Shown: positions 1 to 5,773 of the stretch, piece by piece
Position numbering within the stretch: position 1 is the first letter of the stretch
How the letters are laid out: each line of letters opens with the position of its first letter
Origin: Opitutaceae bacterium UBA4094
GTDB taxonomy: Bacteria; Verrucomicrobiota; Verrucomicrobiia; Opitutales; Opitutaceae
DNA: 9,279 bases
Direction of reading: 5' to 3'
NCBI GenBank assembly: GCA_002382525.1
Contig: DFYA01000220.1
Span: 9,206 to 18,484, forward strand
Notes under the pieces: model-generated
The model's input: the letters and a program-made list of their open reading frames with translations, nothing else
Databases searched by the model: none
What the model was told of the DNA's origin: nothing
Program-made: the position numbers and the translations under genes

Positions 1-1115
1 TCGCCGGCGCGCATGCGTTCGAGACCCTGGTCGCGCCGCATGACGATCAATTGGCTAATCTTTCTCCGGAGTTCGGCCGCATCGAAGTCGCGTAGTTTTT
101 CGCTGATACGGATGACGATCTCGGCGGCGTCCTCGCCCTTGCCCTCGCTGACCGCGAGCAGGAGTTTGAGCAGGCTCTCCTGCATGCCGGGCGCGGTGTG
201 GCCCACCATGCCGAGGTCGAGCAACGCGATGCGTTTGTCGTCGGTGAGAAAAACGTTGCCGGGGTGTGGGTCGGCGTGGAAGAGGCCGTCGACGAGCACC
301 TGTTTCAGGTAGGCACGGAAAAGTTCCTCGGTGAGCACGGCGCCGTCGATGTCGAGGCGCGCGAGCGGGCTGATCGCGGTGATTTTGCGCCCTTGCACGT
401 AGTCCATCGTGAGGACGCTGCGTGTGCTGTAGTCGGAGACCGGCTGCGGGACGGTGATGAGGGAAAAGGATTCCAGGTTCTTCCCGACCGCCTTGAGGTT
501 CTGCGCCTCGTTCTCGTAGTTGAGCTCTTGCTGGATGGTGAGCCGGAACTCCTCGAGCACGGTTTGAAACCGATATCGCCGCCCGGCGTCGGTGTGAGCA
601 TCGAGGAAGCCGGCGATCTCGGCCAGCACCTCGAAGTCCTCGGCGATCTGTTTGCGAATCCCCGGGCGCTGCACCTTGACGACGACTTCTCGCCCGTCGC
701 GGAGCGCGGCGCTGTGCACTTGTCCGAGCGAGGCGGCGGCGATCGGCGTCGTATCGAAACGCGAAAACGCTTTGGAGATGCGCACGCCCAACTCGTCCAT
801 GACGATCTGCTCCACCTCGTCGTAGGAGAACGGCGTGATTTTGTCCTGCAGGCGCTCGAGTGCCTTGAGGTAGGCGGCGGGCAACAAGTCGGGGCGGCCG
901 GCGAGCACTTGACCCAGTTTGATGTAGGTCGGTCCCATGGCCTCCAAGTCGTCCGCGAGTTGGTCCGGTGTGACGTCGTTGCGTGACTTGCCTTCTTTCT
1001 CGGGCTCGAACGGCTCGTCCATGCCCATGTTTTTCACCAGGTCGGATCGGCCGTATTTCCAGAGGAGGTGGGCGATCTCTTTGTAACGCTTCAGGTGATT
1101 GATGGAGAGCTTCAT
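1..1115 (-). CDS. ABC1/UbiB/AarF-family atypical protein kinase (partial, C-terminus beyond left edge)
   Basis: The minus-strand frame opens at the ATG at 1115 and stays open to the window edge, giving about 371 residues. It begins MKLSINHLKRYKEIAHLLWK, typical of ABC1 kinases. Family hallmarks appear in order: the KxGQ motif (IKLGQ, residues 65-69), the alanine-rich loop that replaces the usual glycine-rich loop (AAASLGQVH, 126-134), the ATP-binding lysine (VVVKVQRPG, K147), QELNYENEAQN (196-206), the catalytic-loop equivalent HADPHPGN (280-287) and the metal-binding DLG (300-302). Family members are linked to ubiquinone or other isoprenoid-lipid metabolism as kinases or ATPases, often at the membrane. 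Whether this one serves quinone synthesis cannot be told here, since no ubi or men gene is in view. The C-terminal region, where UbiB carries its transmembrane helices, is off the edge. No Shine-Dalgarno precedes the start. The gene is divergent from the 106-residue orphan. All key residues visible are intact. Confidence 0.93.
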   Translation of the reverse strand, partial: MKLSINHLKRYKEIAHLLWKYGRSDLVKNMGMDEPFEPEKEGKSRNDVTPDQLADDLEAMGPTYIKLGQVLAGRPDLLPAAYLKALERLQDKITPFSYDEVEQIVMDELGVRISKAFSRFDTTPIAAASLGQVHSAALRDGREVVVKVQRPGIRKQIAEDFEVLAEIAGFLDAHTDAGRRYRFQTVLEEFRLTIQQELNYENEAQNLKAVGKNLESFSLITVPQPVSDYSTRSVLTMDYVQGRKITAISPLARLDIDGAVLTEELFRAYLKQVLVDGLFHADPHPGNVFLTDDKRIALLDLGMVGHTAPGMQESLLKLLLAVSEGKGEDAAEIVIRISEKLRDFDAAELRRKISQLIVMRRDQGLERMRAG

Positions 1116-1289
1116 GGTGGGTGGAGGCGCGCGCTTGACGGCCAAGGCGACGGACCTGTTTTTCCCTTCGTGGTTCGCTGCGGATTCCCGCACGAGACGA
1201 AGGTGCGCGTGCACGGAACCAAGCCTGCGTCGCATTGACTGTCGGCGAAGGAGCCACCCGAATGCGCGGGCCGTCTCCGTCTCCCCACC
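1116..1289. promoter_or_regulatory. Divergent intergenic region, presumed promoters for both flanking genes
   Basis: This 174-bp gap separates the starts of the ABC1 kinase (minus) and the 106-residue protein (plus), so it should hold promoters in both directions. On the plus strand TTGACT (1235-1240) matches the -35 consensus in five of six positions, but the hexamer 17 bp downstream (CCGAAT, 1258-1263) is a poor -10. No convincing minus-strand promoter, palindrome or riboswitch was seen. The regulatory role is inferred from gene layout. Confidence 0.35.
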
Positions 1290-1610
1290 ATGTTTACCGC
1301 CGCAAAAGACGCCCTCTCCAGCCAAGCCGCCCGCCAGTATGTGAACGGGCTCATCAAACGCTACGGCGAGGTCGTGGAACTCAAAATCAACTCGAAGGCC
1401 AAGTCCGTGGACATCGTGTGCACGTTGATCGGCGAACGTGAACCGGTCGCGGTCCGCGTAGACAGCTACCGCATCGAAAAGGACGGCGCCCGCTGCTTCG
1501 TGCAACTTGACCGCTGCAGCAGTTCACGTCCTTGGCTGCAAAACGTCCTGGAAGATCACGCGCATGGACGACGCTTCGAGGTCCCGCCGTGGGCCGCGTC
1601 CGCCTTGTGA
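1290..1610 (+). CDS. Small uncharacterised protein (106 aa)
   Basis: I do not recognise a named family. The 106-residue product starts MFTAAKDALSSQAARQYVNG and is probably cytoplasmic, since it has no signal peptide or membrane segment. The first ~75 residues look like a compact alpha/beta fold: an amphipathic N-terminal helix, then alternating strands (VVELKINSKAKSVDIVCTLI, then EPVAVRVDSYRIE and ARCFVQLDR). The C-terminal ~30 residues (WLQNVLEDHAHGRRFEVPPW) look like a helix and tail. Normal codon structure, a plausible protein composition and a fit between its neighbours support a real gene. No Shine-Dalgarno is seen; the context is CCCCACC before ATG. It is divergent from the ABC1 kinase and 95 bp upstream of the exporter operon, so it could be a separate transcript or the first gene of a longer one. 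Confidence 0.75.
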   Translation: MFTAAKDALSSQAARQYVNGLIKRYGEVVELKINSKAKSVDIVCTLIGEREPVAVRVDSYRIEKDGARCFVQLDRCSSSRPWLQNVLEDHAHGRRFEVPPWAASAL

Positions 1611-1705
1611 GGGTGGGCCGAGGGCGCCGAACGCGACTTCGGTAAACGCGTCACGGACCGTTTTAAATTGGCCCGCGTGCGTCGCGCTGATGGTGTCGCG
1701 CTTTC

Positions 1706-2845
1706 ATGAAGCGCGCTCTGTTTCTGTTTCTTGCCATCGCCTTGCTCGCCGCCGGCCTCGTGTGGTTCTTGCGGCGCTCGCAACAGGACGCCGACACGTC
1801 GCGTATCGTGTTCACTTATGTGACGCCGGAAACACGCGACCTGCGACAGACGCTTACGCTCAACGGCACGATCAATCCGGTGCTCTCCACCGAGATCAAA
1901 TCCGAGGTCAACGGCCGCCTCTCCGCCGTGCACGTCAACGCCGGTGACACCGTCACCGAAGGCCAGCTCCTCGTCGAACTCGACGCCGGTTCGTTGCGCG
2001 CGCAAATCGACAGCGCCCGGCTCGGCATCGCTTCCGCTCAACTCCGCGTGAATCGCGCGCGCCAAGAGTTCGATCGCATGACGACTCTCGGCAAACGCGA
2101 GTTCGTCAACGCCAAGGAACTGGAGAATGCCGAGATCGATTTCCAACTCGCGAGCAACGATCTCGCGATCCAAGGCGCGCAGCTCCGCGTGCTCGAAGAC
2201 AACCTTAAGAAGACCTCCATTCTTGCGCCTTACGCCGGCACGATTCTCAGCGTGGCCGCCCGGCCCGGCATGGTGGTTACCGGCGCCGAGAGCGGTCGCG
2301 AGGGCAATACCTTGATGGAGCTCGCCGACCTCGCGCGTCTCCGCGTCGAGGCCAACATCAACGAAATCGACGTCTCCGCGATCAGCCTCGGAATGCCGGT
2401 CGAGATCTCGTTCGAGTCGATTCGTGAACTCAAGGCGACCGGCCGCGTTACCTTCATCTCTCCCTCAGCCGCGCGCAGCGGTGGCGCGGCGGCGACGACC
2501 AACGGCTCGCGTGAGTTTCCGTTGCAAATCGCGGTCGAGGACGCCGGCGACCGCGTGAAGCCCGGCATGACGGCGCGCGTGCGCATCGAGACCGGTCGCG
2601 CCGAGCAGGCGCTCGCCGTGGAGATCGGCGTCGTGTTTATCGACTTCGAGACCGACGCGACGTTTGTATTTGTCCGCCAACCCGCCGGCGAACCCGTGAA
2701 GCGTAAGGTGGTCATCGGCGTGCGCGACGGCACCTACGTTGAAATCAAAGACGGCCTCGCGATCGGCGAGGAAGTCTCACGCCAACGGCCGCCCTCGGAC
2801 CGACGTCAGCCGGGCGACCGCGGCGCGCGCAAAAACGGATCGTGA
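1706..2845 (+). CDS. Periplasmic adaptor (membrane fusion) subunit of an ABC exporter, HlyD/MacA-like
   Basis: The 379-residue protein has an N-terminal hydrophobic anchor or signal (residues 4-22, ALFLFLAIALLAAGLVWFL). Two lipoyl half-motifs follow, NGRLSAVHVNAGDTVTEGQL (69-88) and APYAGTILSVAARPGMVVTG (174-193). They flank a helical hairpin (about 95-168) of MacA/HlyD type. The beta-barrel (about 211-297, with a Gly/Ala-rich loop at 257-265) and membrane-proximal domain (about 298-358) follow. Length matches MacA-class adaptors. Such proteins link an inner-membrane MacB-type permease to an outer-membrane channel. The basic C-terminal tail (about 360-379, RQRPPSDRRQPGDRGARKNG) is unusual and abuts the next gene. 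The next two genes encode the matching ATPase and permease, overlapping in an operon. Substrate is unknown. No Shine-Dalgarno precedes the ATG. An AT-rich patch at 1661-1669 is the only -10-like stretch upstream, with no good -35. Confidence 0.93.
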   Translation: MKRALFLFLAIALLAAGLVWFLRRSQQDADTSRIVFTYVTPETRDLRQTLTLNGTINPVLSTEIKSEVNGRLSAVHVNAGDTVTEGQLLVELDAGSLRAQIDSARLGIASAQLRVNRARQEFDRMTTLGKREFVNAKELENAEIDFQLASNDLAIQGAQLRVLEDNLKKTSILAPYAGTILSVAARPGMVVTGAESGREGNTLMELADLARLRVEANINEIDVSAISLGMPVEISFESIRELKATGRVTFISPSAARSGGAAATTNGSREFPLQIAVEDAGDRVKPGMTARVRIETGRAEQALAVEIGVVFIDFETDATFVFVRQPAGEPVKRKVVIGVRDGTYVEIKDGLAIGEEVSRQRPPSDRRQPGDRGARKNGS

Positions 2846-3528
2846 TGCCCGCCGAGGTCATTCGTTTCGACGGTGTCTGCAAACGCTACCCCATGGGCGA
2901 GACCGTGGTGAACGCGCTCGTCGATGCGTCGTTCGCGATCCGCGAAGGCGACTTCGTGTCCATTCTCGGTCCCTCCGGCTCGGGCAAATCGACGCTCATG
3001 CACCTGCTCGGTTTTCTCGATTCGCCGACGACGGGAGAAATCTTTTTCGAGAATCGGCCGATTGCTGAGATTTCGGCGGACCAACGCGCGCGGATCCGCG
3101 CCGAGAAGATCGGATTCGTGTTTCAAGCGTTCAACCTCCTCCCGCGCATGGACGTGTTTGCGAACACGCGCCTGCCGCTCGCGTATCATCCGCGTCCGCC
3201 CGCCGACGCGACGGAGCGTATTTGGAAGGCGCTCGAGCTGGTCGACATGAAGAACCGCGCGCATCACCGGCCGGGACAACTTTCCGGCGGACAACGCCAG
3301 CGCGTGGCCATCGCGCGGGCCTTGGTCAACGAACCGCGTATCCTGCTCGCCGACGAGCCGACGGGCAATTTGGACAGCCGCACTGCCGCGACGATTTTGG
3401 ATTTGTTCACCGAGCTGAACCGGCAGGGCCGCACGATCGTGTTGGTCACGCACGACCCGAAGATCGCCGCGTATTCACGGAGGCAAATTCACGTGATGGA
3501 CGGCCGAATCGTTCGCGACGACGCATGA
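2845..3528 (+). CDS. ABC transporter ATP-binding protein, MacB/LolD type
   Basis: This 227-residue cytoplasmic ATPase powers the exporter. All nucleotide-binding motifs are intact: Walker A GPSGSGKST (42-50), Q-loop glutamine Q94 in FQAFNLL, signature LSGGQRQRVAIARAL (146-160), Walker B ILLADEP with catalytic E171 (166-172), D-loop GNLD (174-177) and switch histidine H203 in VTHD. The sequence EPTGNLD is typical of the MacB/LolD/FtsE group, which works by mechanotransmission across the inner membrane. In MacB the ATPase is fused to the permease; here the two are separate, as in LolCDE and many MacB-like systems. The ATG shares one base with the adaptor's stop (TGATG), implying translational coupling. 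A GTG one codon earlier (2842) would give a four-base overlap and one more residue. The gene's own stop overlaps the permease start. Confidence 0.96.
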   Translation: MPAEVIRFDGVCKRYPMGETVVNALVDASFAIREGDFVSILGPSGSGKSTLMHLLGFLDSPTTGEIFFENRPIAEISADQRARIRAEKIGFVFQAFNLLPRMDVFANTRLPLAYHPRPPADATERIWKALELVDMKNRAHHRPGQLSGGQRQRVAIARALVNEPRILLADEPTGNLDSRTAATILDLFTELNRQGRTIVLVTHDPKIAAYSRRQIHVMDGRIVRDDA

Positions 3529-4751
3529 ACCTGTTCTCCGGCATCCTTAATGGTCTGGGCGAAATCTGGGCGCACAAGCTGCGCTCGTTTTTAACGATGC
3601 TCTGCGTGCTCCTCGGCGTGATGTCGATGGTCGTGACCACGGGCTTTGTGGAAGGCATGTTCGCGAGCTGGAGCACCTCGCTCGAAGAAGGCGGAGGCGT
3701 TGAAAAAATCACCGGGATGCCCAAGGCGTTGAGCACCCGGCAGCAGCCGTTCCGCGCGTTGTCGCCGGGTTTCACGCTGGAGGATGAAGAGGCGCTGCGG
3801 CGGTTGTTGCCCGACCTCGCGCACGTGTCGCCGGAGCTGGACGCGAACGTCACGTTTCAACGCCGCGGCAAACGTCACACCGGTCGCCTGCAAGGCGTGC
3901 GCAACGACATTTTTGCGATCAACCGCTACGACCTTTCGGACGGGCGCGTGTTTTCCGACCTCGACATGGCGGACCGCTCCGAAGTCGTGGTGCTGGGCAC
4001 ACGTGTGGTGGACGAGCTTTTCGAGAAAGACGAACCGGTGGTCGGCGCATGGATCGAGGTCGATGGCCGACCGATGCGGGTGATCGGCGTGCTGAAGCAC
4101 TACGAGTCGTATTACCAGGATTTCAACGTGCTCCGTTGGAAGAACCAGATCGCGTTCGTTCCCATCACGACAATGCTGCACAAACTCAAACCGGGTGCCT
4201 CGTTGAGCTGGATGAACATGAAGGCGAGCCACCTCTCGCAGGTCGGCGAGCTGGTGGACTCCGCGACCAACATCCTCGGGCATCGCCATCGCGGTCTGGG
4301 CGATTTCGAGGTGAAGACCAACGACGAACAGCTGGCGTCGTTCGCGCGCACCAAGGCGAGTTTTTACTTTTTCGCAGCCGGCATCGCGGGAATTTCGCTG
4401 CTCGTGAGCGGCATCGGCATCATGAATCTGATGCTCGCCTCGATCAACGAACGCGTGCGCGAGATCGGCATCCGCAAGGCGCTCGGCGCGACGGGACGGA
4501 ATATTTTCAGCCAGTTCGTGGCGGAGGCGGTGGCGTTGAGTCTTCTAGGCGGGGTGCTCGGCGTGGGCGTGGCGGTGGGAGTGATCCTAGGGCTCGGGGC
4601 GGCCTTGCCGCCGGGTTTGGCGCCGGTGTTGGCGCCTTCGGCTTTTGTGGTGGGGTTCACCTTCAGCGTGGTGGTGGGAATCCTTGCGGGCATTTATCCG
4701 GCGATGCAGGCGTCGAAGTTGGATCCGATCGACGCGCTGCGTTACGAATAG
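3525..4751 (+). CDS. ABC transporter permease, FtsX/MacB type
   Basis: The 408-residue inner-membrane permease has the MacB layout: one N-terminal TM helix (about 22-40), a large periplasmic domain (about 42-278; MacB_PCD region), then three TM helices (about 280-303, 330-356 and 373-393). The conserved FtsX core is clear: SGIGIMNLMLASINERVREI (295-314) continuing to GIRKALGAT, and a C-terminal GIYPAMQASKLDPIDALRYE (389-408). The start was chosen at the ATG at 3525, which overlaps the ATPase stop by four bases (ATGA); the frame stays open about 100 codons further upstream, but that stretch lies inside the ATPase gene. The protein pairs with the ATPase and the periplasmic adaptor as a tripartite-type exporter. 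No outer-membrane factor gene is in the window, so a channel must come from elsewhere if one is used. Substrate (antibiotic, peptide, lipid or toxin) cannot be told from sequence. Confidence 0.95.
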   Translation: MNLFSGILNGLGEIWAHKLRSFLTMLCVLLGVMSMVVTTGFVEGMFASWSTSLEEGGGVEKITGMPKALSTRQQPFRALSPGFTLEDEEALRRLLPDLAHVSPELDANVTFQRRGKRHTGRLQGVRNDIFAINRYDLSDGRVFSDLDMADRSEVVVLGTRVVDELFEKDEPVVGAWIEVDGRPMRVIGVLKHYESYYQDFNVLRWKNQIAFVPITTMLHKLKPGASLSWMNMKASHLSQVGELVDSATNILGHRHRGLGDFEVKTNDEQLASFARTKASFYFFAAGIAGISLLVSGIGIMNLMLASINERVREIGIRKALGATGRNIFSQFVAEAVALSLLGGVLGVGVAVGVILGLGAALPPGLAPVLAPSAFVVGFTFSVVVGILAGIYPAMQASKLDPIDALRYE

Positions 4752-4767
4752 ACGATTCATCCCCTCC

Positions 4768-5187
4768 ATGGCTGTTCATCAAACCACCCTTTCCATCCGC
4801 ACGTCCGGCCAAGGCACGCAGGAGATCACCGAGGCAATCGCCCGGGAAGTTACCCGAAGCGGCCTGCAAACGGGCGTGGTGACCGTGTTTTGTCAGCACA
4901 CGAGTTGTTCGCTGGTGATCATGGAGAACGCGGATCCGACGGCGCGGCACGATTTGGAAGCGTGGTTGAACCGCCTCGTGCCGGAGAACGACCGGCATTT
5001 CGAACACACGCAGGAAGGCCCCGACGACATGCCGAGTCACATCAAGATGGCGCTGACCCGCACCAGCGAAAGCGTGCCCTTTGCCGACGGGCGCATGCTC
5101 TTGGGGACATGGCAAGGCATCTTCCTGTGGGAACACCGCCGCGCGTCGCACACGCGCCGGGTGGTGCTCACGGCGATCGGGGAGTAG
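4768..5187 (+). CDS. YjbQ/UPF0047 family protein, secondary thiamine-phosphate synthase family
   Basis: The 139-residue protein matches the YjbQ/UPF0047 family over its full length. Conserved blocks are CQHTSCSLVIMENADP (42-57), EGPDDMPSHIK (83-93) and LLGTWQGIFLWEHR (111-124). The histidines and acidic residues of these blocks form the presumed active or metal site in known structures. Family members are small cytoplasmic proteins annotated as secondary thiamine-phosphate synthases, because E. coli YjbQ can weakly replace ThiE when overexpressed; the true cellular role remains uncertain. The start at 4768 gives the usual N-terminus and length (about 130-140 residues). It lies 16 bp after the permease, so it may be carried on the exporter transcript, but a functional link to export is not evident. 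The upstream sequence CATCCCCTCC has no Shine-Dalgarno. Confidence 0.93.
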   Translation: MAVHQTTLSIRTSGQGTQEITEAIAREVTRSGLQTGVVTVFCQHTSCSLVIMENADPTARHDLEAWLNRLVPENDRHFEHTQEGPDDMPSHIKMALTRTSESVPFADGRMLLGTWQGIFLWEHRRASHTRRVVLTAIGE

Positions 5188-5222
5188 GATTTTTGCCGTT
5201 CGGCCGGCGAATGCTCACGAGC

Positions 5223-5242
5223 CGAATGTTCGTAATACGAAC
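5223..5242 (-). repeat. 20-bp palindromic direct repeat, copy 2 (directly after the stop codon of the HTH gene)
   Basis: The plus-strand sequence is CGAATGTTCGTAATACGAAC. Its core GTTCGTA-A-TACGAAC (5228-5242) is a perfect 7+7 palindrome with one central base. It matches the copy at 5618-5637 in 19 of 20 bases, in the same orientation; the only difference is the central base (A here, T there). The repeat ends at the base next to the stop codon (5243-5245). With a one-base loop and no T-tract, it looks like a protein-binding or recombination site rather than a terminator. Confidence 0.9.
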
Positions 5243-5617
5243 TTAATGATTGGGTGCTACGGACGCGGCCTCGTCGAGTCGGTGGCCCAGCCAGCTGAGG
5301 AGCAGGAGGGTGCGTTCGGCATCGGGCATTGAAGTTTGTTTGTCGAAATACTCGCCTATGCGGGCGCGATGGACTCCCAGTTCTCGAGCGAGGTTCGCGC
5401 GCGCGCCGCGACGTTTGAGGTGCGGCTTTACCACTGTGGCGAGGACGTTCCAGAGCCGCGTCTCAGAACTGGGACGCAGGGTCGCGCCTCGCCCGGACCG
5501 AGGTTTCCGGCGGTCAACGCGTTTGCGTGCCTCCATGGCAAGTTCACGAGCCGCCACTTCGAGAACGGTGGCGATGCCGACGAACATAGAGAGACGAGGA
5601 TGATTAAAGGGCTCCAT
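5243..5617 (-). CDS. Small helix-turn-helix DNA-binding protein (124 aa), unrecognised family
   Basis: The C-terminal half contains a convincing helix-turn-helix: ANLAREL (74-80), a GVH turn, and a recognition helix RARIGEYFDKQ (84-94). After it comes SMPDAERTLLLLSWL (96-110), a pattern like small Xre/lambda-repressor domains. The N-terminal half has a predicted helix (10-32), a basic linker RKRVDRRKPRSGRGATLRPS (31-50), then ETRLWNVLATVVKPHLKRRG (52-71). There is no membrane segment, nuclease or transposase motif. The protein is therefore probably a cytoplasmic DNA binder, and the palindromes touching both ends of its gene are natural candidate targets; this is inference. The ATG at 5617 was chosen because the frame then fills the space between the repeats; M11 (5587) is an alternative start. 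It is convergent with yjbQ (55 bp apart) and downstream of the large secreted-protein gene on the same strand. I do not recognise a named family. Confidence 0.75.
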   Translation of the reverse strand: MEPFNHPRLSMFVGIATVLEVAARELAMEARKRVDRRKPRSGRGATLRPSSETRLWNVLATVVKPHLKRRGARANLARELGVHRARIGEYFDKQTSMPDAERTLLLLSWLGHRLDEAASVAPNH

Positions 5618-5637
5618 CGAATGTTCGTATTACGAAC
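5618..5637 (-). repeat. 20-bp palindromic direct repeat, copy 1 (directly before the start codon of the HTH gene); candidate operator
   Basis: The plus-strand sequence is CGAATGTTCGTATTACGAAC, abutting the start codon (5615-5617). The palindrome extends further here than in copy 2: 5620-5640 has 10-bp arms around one central base (arm AATGTTCGTA). Its place, directly upstream of the start and over the only promoter-like sequence, makes it a good candidate operator for autoregulation by the HTH protein. That role is inferred from position. Confidence 0.85.
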
Positions 5638-5653
5638 ATTATTTCGGTGGCAA
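5627..5653 (-). promoter_or_regulatory. Possible promoter of the HTH gene, overlapping the palindrome
   Basis: Read on the minus strand, TTGCCA (5653-5648) and TAATAC (5632-5627) resemble -35 and -10 boxes, 15 bp apart, which is shorter than ideal. The -10 candidate lies inside the palindrome. Transcription would begin near 5620, leaving about three bases before the ATG, so the mRNA would be almost leaderless. This is a weak, consensus-based call. Confidence 0.3.
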
Positions 5654-5773
5654 TTTCTGTTACGCGGCGGAGCTGAGGGCGGGGTGGGCCCCGAGCTGGG
5701 GGCGGAAAGAGGTGGGTGGTCAGGCTTACCGAACCTCTCTCTTAGATCGGGCTCAGCGCCGTGACGATGAGCG

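Larger units (their letters stand above)
5223..5637 (-). other. Candidate repeat-bounded cassette: HTH gene exactly filling the space between two 20-bp direct repeats
   Basis: The two repeats start 395 bp apart, and the 375-bp reading frame occupies every base between them, with no spacer on either side. One unit (gene plus one repeat) is therefore 395 bp. This geometry fits recombination between repeats, a small cassette-like insertion, or paired operators. No transposase, integrase or RAYT-type motif is encoded inside, so mobility would need an enzyme acting in trans. That the unit moves is an inference; the geometry is seen directly. Confidence 0.4.

Noticed and set aside
198..986. 262-residue plus-strand open frame antisense to the ABC1 kinase
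   Set aside because: Its composition (many Val, Glu, His, Arg) mirrors the kinase codons on the other strand. No motif supports a second gene.
55..1257. 400-residue minus-strand open frame overlapping the ABC1 kinase
   Set aside because: Arg/His/Pro-rich composition typical of an out-of-frame shadow in high-GC DNA. The true kinase motifs lie in another minus-strand frame that is open to the window edge.
2842..2844. GTG start for the ATPase
   Set aside because: It is possible (four-base overlap), but the adjacent ATG at 2845 is equally coupled to the stop and is a stronger start codon. The difference is one residue.
3222..3524. Upstream in-frame extension of the permease
   Set aside because: It would overlap the ATPase gene by about 300 bp and encodes Arg-rich nonsense. 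The ATG at 3525 gives the ATGA overlap and a normal MacB-type N-terminus.
5188..5222. Terminator between yjbQ and the HTH gene
   Set aside because: The T-run (5190-5194) precedes the weak GCCG/CGGC hairpin instead of following it, and no T-tract follows on either strand in the right place.
5223..5637. REP/RAYT-type element (palindromes with a tyrosine transposase)
   Set aside because: The encoded protein has a helix-turn-helix but no HUH histidine motif or catalytic tyrosine context, so it is not a RAYT.
5620..5640. LexA (SOS) box
   Set aside because: The half-sites TGTTC and GAACA match the reported verrucomicrobial LexA motif, but the spacing is 7 bases instead of 4. The gene is not an SOS function, although a relation cannot be excluded.
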